From Rhizopus arrhizus (lineage: Eukaryota; Mucoromycota; Mucoromycetes; Mucorales; Rhizopodaceae): a stretch of 64,000 nucleotides of DNA. Location: positions 682,001 to 746,000 of the forward strand of contig JAKZZE010000011.1 in the NCBI GenBank assembly GCA_024220505.1. Direction: 5' to 3'. The first letter of the stretch is position 1. Each line of letters begins with the position of its first letter. A program made the translations under genes and the position numbers. A model generated the notes under the pieces. The model was not told the DNA's origin, did no database searches, and saw only the letters and a program-made list of their open reading frames with translations. Below, piece after piece: positions 21,817-33,102 of this stretch.

Positions 21817-22732
21817 TTTTTTTTTTTTGCTTTGGAAGCTTAAGAAAGTAGAAAAGAAGGGAAAAAAAGCAAAGAAAAAAAAGAAAATTGTGAATTTAAT
21901 AGGACCCTCAGCCAGGGTCCAACTTGAAGGAAAATGATTGGTTCGAGTACTTAGGTAATGCACCCTTATAGTATTAGACCCTTTAACTCTTATTGGATAT
22001 TTTATTGCTTTGCGTTACGTCGATGCTTTAAAAAAAAATTAATTGCTTTCAAGGGTCCAGCTGATGGGAAAATAAGGGTTTAATTCGGAAAAAGTTTTTC
22101 TTTTGCCTCTGCTTGAAACTCCATTTTCTTCCATTCATTCCTACTTTTACTCTAATTACACTAACCAAACATTTTCAAAGCACAAGAATAATGTTAATAA
22201 AATAATCAAAAATTCCAGGTAATTGCTGTTGATTTTTTATTTGTTTAGTATTTTTACTAACTTGAGTCAAAATGAATGTAAAACAAAGTCTGTCGGAAAG
22301 CGACTGTCATTAAATACGCGGAGCACTTCTTTCCCGTTCCTCTCATATTCTCAGGTTTCTTTACAAATGGGAATCTAAATCGAACAAGCTTTTTATATGT
22401 TAAATACATGTTCACTTCTGCTTTTATATAAAAGCTTGAAGAAAGTCTCCTCACTGTAGCCTTGATTCCCATGTTTAAATAAAAGCAGATTCTAAAAGAA
22501 AAATGAAGCATTATTTAATTATAAACTATTTAGAAAACTTGTGCGTGCATGTGCTACCATAATTCAAAATATAAAAGTACAAAGCTCGCATAGACTCATG
22601 TTCTGATTATGATGTTCGAATAATTTCAATTCTTATTGAGACATTAAATTAATGAATAGGGCAAACATTTGTTATTTGTTTTATTGTAAAACTATCGTTA
22701 CAAACACATAACCCTTAATGATTCATGTGTTT
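21817..22732. other. Intergenic, no gene seen
   Basis: Promoter side of the deacetylase gene and 3' side of the LysM gene. CT- and A-rich tracts lie close to the deacetylase start. Short frames at 22257-22511 have no motif. Confidence 0.5.
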
Positions 22733-23748
22733 TTAATTATGAGCCTCCTTGTTAACTTGAACAGGCTTGGGTTCAGCGGCCTTCTTGGGGTGGGCGGTAG
22801 TCTTCTTGTGGCGGACAGTGGTCTTCTTCTTGGGAGGAGGAGTGGACTTCTTCTTGTGGACAGCATCCTTTCTAGCAGAACGCTTGTCATCGTGTTCAGC
22901 GGTTTCCTTGGGCTCGGCGGATTCTTTGGGTTCAGCAGACTTCTTGGGTTCAGCAGCCTTCTTGTGGCGGACAGTGGTCTTCTTCTTGGGAGGAGGAGTG
23001 GACTTCTTCTTGTGGACAGCATCCTTTCTAGCGGAACGCTTGTCGTCAGGTTGGGCAGTTTCCTTAGGTTCCTTGGTTTCTTTAGGTGGAGGAGGCAACT
23101 TGGAGGTAGGCTTCTTCTTTCTCAAAGCTTCATCCTTTTTGGCAGAACGCTTGTCATTGTGTTCAGCAGATTCCTTGGGTTCAGCAGACTTCTTGGGTTC
23201 AGCAGCCTTCTTGTGGCGGACAGTGGTCTTCTTCTTGGGAGGAGGAGGAGTGGACTTCTTCTTGTGGACAGTATCCTTTCTGGCAGAACGCTTGTCATCG
23301 TGTTCAGCAGTTTCCTTAGGTTCCTTGGTTTCCTTAGGAGGGGGAGGAGGCAACTTGGAAGCGGGCTTTTTGGAGGGCTTCTTGGAAGGTTTGGTAGTAG
23401 GCTTTTGGGAATCGTTCTCCTTGACATCTCTCTTGGAGTGAGAATCTACAGACTAGAGAAAATAACAAAACGAGTTAGAGAGCTACATAAGGTGATTTGG
23501 ATGTTTTGACTTACATCGATACAGATGACATCTCCAGGCTTGATGTTGTTACAGTCAAACTTGCTGTTGATCTTTTGAGTCCATTCGGAAAGGTTGTCTT
23601 TGGAAAGACCATGTTTAGAAGCAACTGATTGACAACTGTCACCAGAGACGGCCTTGTATGTCTTTTGGCAAGGATGAGAGTACTGACTGGCAGCTTGAGC
23701 AATACCCATAAGGGAAAGAGCAGTGGAGGCAACGACGAAAAGTCTCAT
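22733..23748 (-). CDS. Secreted LysM protein with basic KR-punctuated repeat tail (copy 1)
   Basis: Exon 1 (23748-23515) encodes a signal peptide (MRLFVVASTALSLMGIAQA) and one LysM domain at residues about 25-77 (YKAVSGDSCQSVASKHGLS ... IKPGDVICID). A 62-nt intron (23514-23453) is phase 0. Exon 2 (23452-22733) encodes about 239 residues of almost only K, P, E, T, A, S, D and H. Total about 317 residues. The tail repeats a module with DDKRSARKD, VHKKKSTPPP, KKKTTVRHKKAAEPK and SAEPKESAE. LysM domains bind chitin or GlcNAc oligomers. A cell-wall or secreted role is likely; processing at the KR sites is inference. The C-terminus (TTAHPKKAAEPKPVQ...) differs from copy 2. Confidence 0.9.
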
Positions 23749-25883
23749 ATTGAAAAGGATAGAAAAGAGAATAGGATGTTTGGATGATATGAAAAAAGAA
23801 GAGGAATGGTTTATGCCTTTTTATACGAAAAATCCTGATCCAAAATTTCAAAAAGCAGCTTACAATATTGAACTAAATTAAGAGACCTTTCCATGTTCCC
23901 CACACTCAATGATTTATTTTTGTCACAGCTGCCATCCAAAATGAAGTTCTGGCTTGGCAACAATAAATTGAATGGTCGCATCATTTTTTAGGATCTACGG
24001 TGTACACCAAATATGTGAAACATGTTTCTCCTGAGGGGGGAGATGCCAAGCCTTTGGCTCTTGAAGAGTAAATTAGGTAGAATACCGTACAAACGTGCTT
24101 GTGCATTCGCATGATTTTTATTTTCTACCAGTTATGAATCACAAATCCTTAGTTTATGTCTTTAAAATGCTGTTTTATAGTTGTACCCACAAAAAACGCT
24201 GAAAGACATGTAATGCAATCTTTGAAAAAGATAACTAAAGATGAATCATCTGTTCCTCAAAACTACAGATAACATTCGTTTCTGAAACTAGCAAATTTAT
24301 TATTTGATAGCCAAGAACTGCGTAACGTGCACTCAATGAGAGTTGAAGTCATAAACCAGACGCTTCCGAACCGAACAATCCACTGACAAAAGGAAGCCCA
24401 AATTCAGCAAGATTTAATAGAGGCCTTATTTGATGGCCAAAAATGCGACTGTACACATGTTCATTTAGAAAATGTAATACAGAAATGATCACATCCGATC
24501 AAGAGACCAGATCTCGGATTTTGTACAAAGCATGTAACAGAGCGGATGAGCCAAGGCAACGGATGCACATGTTTAATTTCCGTTCACCTCTGATTTGGCA
24601 AGTTTTAATTTAGACCAATTCAAACTCTGCTCTACACATAGGCTGGGTTTGTCAATTGATATTTGGTAATAATTTGGCTTGGTATTTCTACTTGATGTAT
24701 CATTGAATCATTTTGTTCGTGTATCTTTTACTTTTCTAAAAAAAAAAATAAAGACTAGTACCAAAGGAGTCATCGGAGGCTTTGTCACTTTGAACAAATA
24801 TAGATACATGGTCTAGAGTTAATTCTCTTGATCAGCATATTAGGATCTAACGGCAGACACACTAATAAAATGAGAAGAGCGATAGAACAGTAATGTTTTG
24901 TTATCACTGTTTCATCTTTACGCTCTGAACTGTTCTTCTTGTTCTTGGTGTTTCTATGCTACTTGAGCTAAAGAAGAAATGCTTCTGAATGAAGGTATAG
25001 GATAGCTTTTGGGAGCTTTAGAATCCAAATAGATTAGTGCAGTGAATTAACATGATTTGAAAACGATAGTGTATATGCGACCTCTCCCTATTGGGTTCTT
25101 TTTTTTATTTACCCAATGGTTGGACATTCGAAACGCGTCATAGACCCCATAGTGAACACGAATACTTGCAGACTTTTCGCTGATATTCTCTACCACAGAA
25201 GATTCCTAAAGGGCTCACGAGGAATCAAGGGCGAATCCTTTCCATTTATTGTGCCTTATTACAAATATAAAATAAAAATATATGTTGTGCTCTGAACGAA
25301 AAGGAGATGCAAGATGAAACCGAACCTATTTCAATAGACCACACTGGTCTAGAACGAAAAAGATTTGGTGAAAAGAGGTGAAGAAAGGGTTGGGCGAATG
25401 TTGAGATGATGTAGGATGATTTCACCAAAGAAAAAATGAGTTCATTTTGTTTAAACCGTGTGTGGATAGATTTCAAATGATGTCTTTTAAAGAAAATGGA
25501 CACGTTCTCATCGAGCTTTGCAAGACAAGAAGACTGTCAGACTGTTGGTCACACCTACTTTTTGTAGTTTATGATAAAGCATACAAGTTTTTAATAATAA
25601 AAAAGAAGGACAAGGATCCAGCTTCACGTCTATTTTTAGATGTTCTTCTTTGTTAAACACTGACTTTGGACATCCTTTGATTGATATTAGAGTACGATAA
25701 CATGCGCAAGTTTTTGATCCTCTACAAAAGTCAGCAAGTCTCTGAAAGGTTGATTGAGTGAAAAAAAGGAAAATTGACAAAGAGGATGGATGAGAGGTAT
25801 TGTTTGGTTAGATCTGATTTGAAATTCAAGCTTGATTTAAAAAGAGTTTTATTTTGAATTGATGTAGAGAAATGTCACTGTCT
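23749..25883. other. Intergenic, no gene seen
   Basis: About 2.1 kb between the LysM gene (promoter at the left end) and the 3' end of the SDR gene. Several short frames on both strands near 25246-25780 carry no motif and overlap each other. An AGGGGGG run at about 24034-24040 resembles a stress-response element core, but it lies about 290 bp from the LysM start and is not strong evidence. Confidence 0.5.
23816..23825 (-). promoter_or_regulatory. TATA box of LysM copy 1
   Basis: TATAAAAAGG on the minus strand, about 70 bp before the ATG at 23748. The same box and spacing occur before copy 2. Confidence 0.6.
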
Positions 25884-26699
25884 TTAATAGTCCAAAGGAT
25901 TTGATTGCCAGTCAAAGTAGCCACCGTTGTCTTGTTCAGTGGCACTTTCGAGCTTGGCCAGTTGTCCTTTGACTGATTCTTCTGGACTGATCTTGGCTTC
26001 TTTTCCACCCATATCAGTCTGTACCCAACCAGGATGAGAAGCATAGACTATAAAGTTTTCTTTGGCAAGATGCAAAGCTTGTAGCTTTGTAGTCATGTTG
26101 AGTGCACTTTTTGAGATTCTATAAGCAGCACTTCCTGTGGAAGAGGTATTCGAGATGGATCCGACACTTGAAGAAATGTTTAAAATCTTTTTGGTGTGAT
26201 CCGATCCACGTTTACGAAGCAAAGGTAAAAATGCCTTGGTGGTTTCAGTGACACCCGTCACGTTTGTTTCGAAAACCTTGATCAGTTCATCCTTGGGCCT
26301 TTCAAATAAAAAGTTGAGTGTCTGAGCAAATTAAAAAACGTTTCTGATTGGATACATACGCTTCTTCAACATTATTTTTTGTTAAAGTAAGTCCAGCATT
26401 ATTAATCAAGACATCGATGCCTTCCGTGGCATGCTTGGAAACTTCTTGAACAGCTTCCTAAAGATATTGAGTGAGCAAAAGGATATCAGCAGAAAAGGAA
26501 CGTTTACCTTGAGGGATCTGTCACAGGTCACGTCCAATTTTACACTGTAAACTGACTTGTTGTCAGTGAGTTGTCTTAATTCTTCAGATTGATCCGGGTT
26601 ACGAGCACAAGCAAATACCGTGTTACCCTTACTTGAGACTTGTCTTACGAATTCGAGTCCAATACCTCGTGAAGCACCAGTGATGACATAAATAGACAT
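25884..26699 (-). CDS. Short-chain dehydrogenase/reductase
   Basis: Three exons on the minus strand: 26699-26508, then 26457 to about 26371, then 26321-25884, giving about 238 residues. This is a classical SDR: NAD(P)-binding TGASRGIGLEF near the N-terminus, DVLINNAG in exon 2, and catalytic Ser in NISSSVGS plus Y-x3-K (YRISK). HPGWVQTDMGG follows, a typical carbonyl-reductase-type loop. Substrate unknown; cytosolic, with no signal peptide. Exon 2's end is uncertain. The best-looking donor, GTATGT at 26359, would shift the frame, whereas donors at 26370 (GTTGAA, 49-nt intron) or 26355 keep it. I prefer 26370. Confidence 0.9.
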
Positions 26700-28546
26700 T
26701 TTGTATAAAAATAAAGAGAGACTGAATGAAACAAGAGCCTGCTTTATACTTGATATATTCGGAGAGTGAATGATGTGAATCATCTAAACGCAATAATGAG
26801 GCTATTCATTACACAATGGATTTCAATCAAAAAGTACACACTCTTTAGACTGATTCTTTCAACTAACCTAAAAGACATGATGATTTATGGAAAGACATGC
26901 TTTATTGTTTTATTTGATTCATCTGGTTGCTATCATCCGATGACTTTACCCACTATACCCTTGTCATCAAAATATCCCTTTCGATCTGTAAGAATGACAA
27001 GTTGAACTTTTAAACATTGAATTATTCTATTTAATTCTTTCTTTCTTGGCTGCTGACAGATGATGAATCGTTTAAGAGATCTCGTGGATTGTTCAAAAGC
27101 TCAATTTCTCTCTGACCCATCTTTTGCCGATTATTTACTTATGTTACACTGATTCTGAACCATGTTCAAAAAGTGCCACGATTACAAAAAATGATGGCGC
27201 AGTTGACTGTTACTGAAAGAATGAATCATCCTTTGTATTTGTGTCAAATGACATCAATCAAATTTATCTTTTTTAAGGTTATAACCGTGCCACACACAGC
27301 AATAGACTTTATTAAATAGGTTGACAGTTATTCTCGACCGGTGCTAGACATGTGATGAATGACTGTTGCTTAAATGTTCCTTTTTAATACAAAACAGGAC
27401 CGCAGTTGAACATGAGATGATAAATTCAGTGAATTACAATAGGAATACTACTGACAATAGCAAAAAATTAAAAGTGAAGTTGATGATACTCGACCCATGA
27501 TATCTTTTAAGATCAAGCATGATGACTCTATGCTTTAGAAAAAAAAGAATCAAAGAGTGTATTTGTCGTGAGGATGTGTATTGAATATGAATTATTTATC
27601 AAACAGACTTTAATTGAATCTCATGTGAACAATACATTTTTTGTTTACTTTTTTTCAAATAAATGAGAAGGATGAAGAATAAGGACAAAGGGCTATTTGT
27701 TTGGGGGTATCATTTCACTACTTGATGCGTAGTGGACATAACATACAAACCAGGAAACTTTTCCTTCTTTCATTATCTCGAGTGATATCTTTATTCAGTG
27801 AAATCAACAAAAAAGGGGGGGGGAGGGAATGAATCCTACAAAATATAAATGTTCATCGTGTTTAATCACAGTTTTAAAAAAACCATTTTGTTTACATTCA
27901 GGAGAATATGTCACAGGAGCTGCATGAAAAGCTGAGAATATAAATGAATGTCAGCAGTGGAAACTAAATGACCAGGGGATGATCAGGAAAGGATCGGATG
28001 TGTTTGGACCACAGGAATCCATTCCGATCCTGTAAAGATGACTGTAAGCACAAGAGAAGAATGAATAGATGATTGGAGATAACTTGATCATTTTCTTATT
28101 GTGAATTCGACATGCTATCAGAAACAGACCGTGACAGAATAGGATCTGACAAGTGAGGTTCATGATCCATCCTTTCATCTACTACGCCACTGAATCGAAT
28201 GGATTACTGCGAAATAATAAAGAGGTCAAGTAGATGAGGTTACATTTTAGTTTTAATTTATTATCAAACATAAATATTCGATATCTTATCAATTCTCCTT
28301 AATTACCATTTTTAGTCTTTCTTCTTTCTATCAATTACTCAATAGGGAAAACCTCTTTTATATTAAAATCCAATTTTATTAGAAGAGATGCGTCAAATGA
28401 ACATGCTTTTTTTTTCTTTTTTTTTTTTTTTGATGGTTGTATATAAGGGAAAGGGTCAAATAAATATATATTTTTTTTTGATAGGATTGTATGTACAGTG
28501 GGAATAAAGAGTGAAAGAAAAAAAAAAAGGGGGAGAGACAAAGGAA
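26700..28546. other. Intergenic, no gene seen
   Basis: Promoter of the SDR gene at the left, then A/T-rich sequence with homopolymers (G-run near 27816, T-runs near 28410-28432 and 28471). Short frames at 26766-27005, 27951-28178 and 28335-28541 show no motif and are not called. Confidence 0.5.
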
Positions 28547-28861
28547 TTATAGATTTGAAGTGTAGACTAGAAATCCATTTCGATGATTGAAGTGATAATA
28601 AGCATGTAACTGAACATTTGAATTGTTCTCTTTTTGTTCTTCTTTAGTTGGTAGTGGAGGTGGTTGTGATTCATTATCGAGTTCGTCTTCTTCATCAAGT
28701 TTACTCAGGCAACTGTCAAACCATTGTTGTTCTAATAATTCTTCTTTTGGTCGACGTAAAAAGTTGGCAATCAATACATATTTTCGGATGGGTAAATCAA
28801 TACGTGCTTGATCGTATTCGGCTAATTTCGCATAAGATATTAATTCAATATTGCTATTCAT
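28547..28861 (-). CDS. Small protein of unknown function
   Basis: A single-exon, 104-residue frame with normal amino-acid balance. An N-terminal part with IRKYVLIANFLRRPKEELLE is followed by an acidic linker, PPPLPTKEEQKE and a C-terminal HAYYHFNHRNGF. There is no signal peptide or membrane segment. The start at 28861 lies next to an A-rich leader, as in neighbouring genes. A TGACGTC box lies 76 bp upstream. The middle segment is amphipathic and looks conserved, but I do not recognise a family. Confidence 0.6.
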   Translation of the reverse strand: MNSNIELISYAKLAEYDQARIDLPIRKYVLIANFLRRPKEELLEQQWFDSCLSKLDEEDELDNESQPPPLPTKEEQKENNSNVQLHAYYHFNHRNGFLVYTSNL

Positions 28862-28936
28862 TGTTTATTACAAAAAAAAAATAAAAGAAAAAAAAAAATA
28901 GCGAATTTATATCTTTTATGTCTACTGCGGTTTAAA

Positions 28937-28943
28937 TGACGTC
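28937..28943. promoter_or_regulatory. CRE-like bZIP site TGACGTC
   Basis: ATGACGTCGG about 76 bp upstream of the small gene starting at 28861. TGACGTCA-like sites are bound by ATF/CREB bZIP factors, one of which is encoded at 45112-46302. One base short of the palindrome, so tentative. Confidence 0.35.
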
Positions 28944-28949
28944 GGAAGT

Positions 28950-28952
<3 letters not shown>

Positions 28953-28993
<41 letters not shown>

Positions 28994-29005
28994 GAGAAAG
29001 AGTAG
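28953..29005. repeat. (GA)n microsatellite
   Basis: Uninterrupted GA dinucleotides to about 28981, then imperfect GAAAGA units. A pyrimidine mirror (CTCTCT...) occurs at about 29109-29126 and again around 29770-29785. Confidence 0.9.
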
Positions 29006-31103
29006 ATGCAGTTTTTGTTTAATAAAAATAGTTTAATGTCCCTCGTTCAATTTATTTCGGAAAATAATTTAATGACTCACGCAGCACATACAATCAAATC
29101 ATTCTTTTCTCTCTCTCTTTCTCTTTGTCAACAAAATGTCTTGATCACATCCTTTTATTTAATTATGTACAACTGACTTGTATGATTGATTACCCAATTT
29201 GTTTATCTATCCTTCTCGTTTTGGCCAATCGTTATTGGGTCATATTGAGTCAAAATTATGCAAAATAAGCAATACTTTAAAAACCAGTGAGATCACAAAG
29301 ATAATCTTATTGGAAGAGAAAAAAAAAAAATCAAGTTGAATTCATATTTGCAAAGATTCAGTACATCTTACTTTTAATGTCACTGAATACCGGGGTATTA
29401 AAAAAAAATAGATTAAATGATCGTAGCCTAATTTTTATTTTTCCACACTTGTTGTAAATGCATAAAGAATCAAAAGCATGACTCTATTTTATTACTTGTC
29501 TACAGAGCTTATATTATTCTTTTCATTCTTAAACTCGATTTCTGTTATACTCTATTGATTTTTAAGTAAAAGAGAGTAGACATGAAATAATGAATGATTT
29601 GAGGTTGATATCAATTGGCTTCTTTATTGATTTATGTAAAAGGAGTATTCAGTTTATGCTTATCTTTAGAAATCAATAATACTTAATTTATGCTTTGTTG
29701 TATTATTCCACACAACTCTTGTACCTTAAATCATAGCATCCATCTTTATTTCTCCCCTCTCCCCTCCCTTCTCTCTCTCTCTCCCCCCTTTCCTCTCACT
29801 GATATCATAAATGACTTATTGTCAGTTTGTGATCTACATTCATCGACTTGTATTTCAATTGCAGTTTTCTTTTAAAAGCATCTTTTGTTTTCAATCAAGT
29901 CAACATGAATAATTAACCAGGAATTATCTGAACTGAACATCGACTGCAGTTTAAGGGTTAGAGGAAGAGGGGTAAATCAAAAAAGGACCTGCGCAAGAAC
30001 TCTTCAGTCTACATTATCTGTAAAATGCATGCTTTTCTATGCAGTGATAACTTATCTCAGGGCTAGAACATATTCATTCGATTATGGCGCTTATGATTTA
30101 CATATAAAAAAAAAAAACTAGGGCTTGAGATGATTAGAGTGCAGGGAAGAACAGATTCCTATTATAAATAGTATACTGACAATAAGCTTTGGAAATCAAG
30201 TTGATGTTTATATCAAATGGGATGATCAGTTTGAATTTTTTTTTTTTAAAAAGTACAAGAAAATTGATAACCAAATACTTTAGACCACATTCAAACATCC
30301 TTATAATCTTTATATAAGCAATAATCATTTTATACAGCAAGTCATCAAACGACCATTAGGTTTAGATGTTTTAAAAAAGCGTTGTTAAGTCAGCATATCA
30401 AGTTGGCTTTCTATTAAAAAAAAAAAAAAACTTTTTCGATTCATTTGGTTCTATCTTTTGGTCTTTAGAAAGAGGCCGAGATAAAAAAAAAAGAACTCTA
30501 GCAATAGATGATTAGGCGAATAAATTGTAAAGTTTATTAAAAAAAGTTCTTTTAGTGTTACTTTTGAGCGAGACCTTAAAGATAAAAGAAAGAAACCTGC
30601 AAGATGACTAAGAAGATGACGAACCTGCAGCCAAGGTGAGAAGGAGGGCTGTTGTAGAATGAATAGGTGCTAGTTGGACGGTTGATAATAGTTTAGGTCG
30701 CCATCATACAATAATACAGCAACAGAAAAGTTGATTATTATAATCGAGCTGCAAAACTGTCCTTATCCAGCCTTTGGTCCATTCATCCGTTATTAATTTC
30801 CAATCGTAAAATGAAGCAGATAAACTCAATCAGATAATCAAAAAAAAAAAATGCGAACCGTTAGTCTAGATTGAGGATATTTCAAATTTTGTGCCAGACA
30901 CAGGCTTTGATGTTGTACACCGGCTTCAAAGTTCTAAAGTTTGTTCAACTCTATTTTATATAATGGATCCCTCTCTTTTCAAAGAAGTGTAAAACTATTG
31001 ACTTATTGAGATGCAAGCTGTGTCTTCTGTAGTGTTGTTATAATAGCCGGTCCATTTGCTTTATAATTGAAGGCTTGTTCCAATCGACTTAAAATCTTGC
31101 AAC

Positions 31104-31155
<52 letters not shown>

Positions 31156-31459
31156 AATCTTTGTGAATTTATAATGACTAAATCTTTGGAGATGACTTTG
31201 GTTTATGAAGTAGTAGTGAGAACTCTGTCTTTCTATTTTATTTGGATCTACAAGCGGTCAAAAAAAAAAAAGTTTAATATCCGTTGTTCGGATAATCGCC
31301 TCGACTAAATTCCCCATTTTATTTTAATCAATTCTCAATCATCAATCTAACCGCACTCTGTCACCACAACGCTCACTATATTATATATATGTTATTATTA
31401 TTGAAATAGATACAAGATAAAATAAAGCAAAGATCATATAAAGTATTATAGTATTTTAT
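29006..31459. other. Intergenic, low-complexity rich, no gene seen
   Basis: 2.4 kb of A/T tracts, CT-rich runs (about 29751-29792) and a roughly 40-nt T-run at about 31106-31147. No gene model could be supported on either strand. Confidence 0.5.
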
Positions 31460-31624
31460 TATGAGTGAAAAACAGCAAGGAATAGAAAATTTACAAATGC
31501 GTCAATGCAGTATATGGGAGCAATCTACATAAAGACAAAAATAGAATGATTCATTCTGTCATTGTCTTGGTCAAAAGAAACAAAAAAGGCTTGTCAATTA
31601 CGAAAAGATGCTGGAGAAAATTTC

Positions 31625-31881
31625 ATGGGTTATACAGGCGCTTTGAATATACATTATAAAGATGGATACTATTCTTATTTTTGGAAGATAAGACGTTGCT
31701 ATGATGGGTCAGTAAGATATAGAAAAGAAATAAAGTGAGTCAATCATACTCGATATAAAAAGCCTCAAACTTTTCATCTCCTTTTAGAAAACATTGTATC
31801 AGGTATTATGATAATATGCTTAGACACACTAAAGATGTTGTAAATAGATTTATTATTGGAAACAGATTACAACTGCTGTGA
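31625..31881 (+). CDS. Candidate small two-exon gene or gene fragment
   Basis: Exon 31625-31734 (in-frame ATG) and exon 31788-31881 join across a GTGAGT...TTTTAG intron of 53 nt without breaking frame, giving 67 residues. The sequence is rich in Y, R and H (KDGYYSYFWKIRRCYDG ... NMLRHTKDVVNRFIIGN) and looks like real protein. The open frame extends left to about 31550 (WSKETKKACQLRKDAGE) before a TGA, so the 5' end may be missing or interrupted. A short in-frame start at 31460 lies in another frame. Function unknown; it could be a decayed gene continuing to 32221. Confidence 0.4.
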
Positions 31882-32044
31882 AATAAAAGGGTTACTATGG
31901 AGGTGTCGCTTCAGAAATATCATTGGAAAGAAAAAAAAAAAAAAAAAAAGATTGACTTGATGGTGATGATTCAAAGAAGTCTTACAAAGTGTTGCACAGA
32001 AAACAAGCGTAACCTCAAGACAAAGATGTGATTCTGTAAAGATC

Positions 32045-32221
32045 ATGGCCAAGAAGCATCTGCTATCAGACTCTAGTGACATGGGCTCAAATAATAAAAG
32101 GGTTGCTGATTGGATATTAAAAACTACGAACCAAGAGAATAAAACCGGCCAGAGGGATCTAAAAGACGGTGGATTGATACCGGAAGGGCTCTATATTAAT
32201 GACTTGGCAGATTTGGAATGA
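32045..32221 (+). CDS. Candidate short ORF, possible further exon of the preceding locus
   Basis: 58 codons from ATG to TGA. The frame is open further left, back to about 31969. The sequence is well balanced (KRVADWILKTTNQENKTGQR, then GGLIPEGLYINDLADLE). It may be the 3' exon of the candidate gene ending at 31881, or part of a relic. A poly-A tract at about 31929-31948 lies between the two pieces. No family recognised. Confidence 0.3.
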   Translation: MAKKHLLSDSSDMGSNNKRVADWILKTTNQENKTGQRDLKDGGLIPEGLYINDLADLE

Positions 32222-33102
32222 ACGGATTTTGAATCTATGATCTAGGCATGCTATTTTTGAGCAGGTCCTTAGGTCATGTCACACATAATATGCTGTGAAT
32301 CAGAAAGTTATTTGTTTCGCAAGTTACTTGTGCACTTTGAAAAGCAGGATGTTGTATTTAGAGAATCTCTGTATACAACTATGTCACCGATATGAGAAAT
32401 CAGTATGTTCCTTGTTACTTTACTTTAGATCCTTACCCTTTTCTTATCTTTATTTTTTGTTTGGTATTTGAGTTACTCATGTAAATTTTGATGACCAAAG
32501 GATATTCAGGTTATAATGATACCTTAATTCGATACTCATCCTTGGCTAATAAATAAAGGCTTATGCTAATTTTAGAAAAAAAAATATGACAGCAAATTTG
32601 AGAAACAAAGAGCTTCTTTACAATCCAACTAAGGGAATATCATGGGAGATCCATCGCATGGTATTTTATGGTGTTTGGCATATGCATCTGCACAAAACAA
32701 CTAGAAGTATACCAAGTAAATGACATGAATCAAGGGAAAATAAAATAAAGGCTGGATACATGAAATGCATAACCACGTTTTTCAAACTCTCAGCATGATT
32801 TGGAAATACGGAAAACTTGGCGCTGTTTTTGATTGAAAACGATTTATGTAACAAAAGCCTACTGAATTATGCAATCGTCCAATTACCATTGCCAAGCCAA
32901 AAATTAAATGATAGCGTGGGGGGGAGTACAGGATTTAATTTGACTTTAATGACAATATCGGATGGTATTGGTAGTGATGTTTTAATGATATTTCGAGGTA
33001 TTTCATCTTCAGGACTTTTCATATAAAAAGGCACAAAACATTTCTTTTCTTTTTTTTTTCATATCATCCAAACATCCTATTCTCTTTTCTATCCTTTTCA
33101 AT
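32222..33102. other. Intergenic and LysM copy 2 promoter
   Basis: No supported gene. The last ~100 bp before 33103 resemble the upstream region of LysM copy 1, including the TATA box and a block ending CATCCTATTCTCTTTTC. Confidence 0.55.
33022..33030 (+). promoter_or_regulatory. TATA box of LysM copy 2
   Basis: TATAAAAAG about 75-80 bp before the ATG at 33103, in the upstream block shared with copy 1. Confidence 0.6.

Noticed and set aside
22767..23441. Long + strand frames antisense to LysM copy 1 (likewise minus-strand frames at 33342-34289)
   Set aside because: They are mirror images of the Lys/Glu/Pro repeat codons, giving Leu/Phe/Ser-rich nonsense. The sense strand has the signal peptide, LysM domain and intron.
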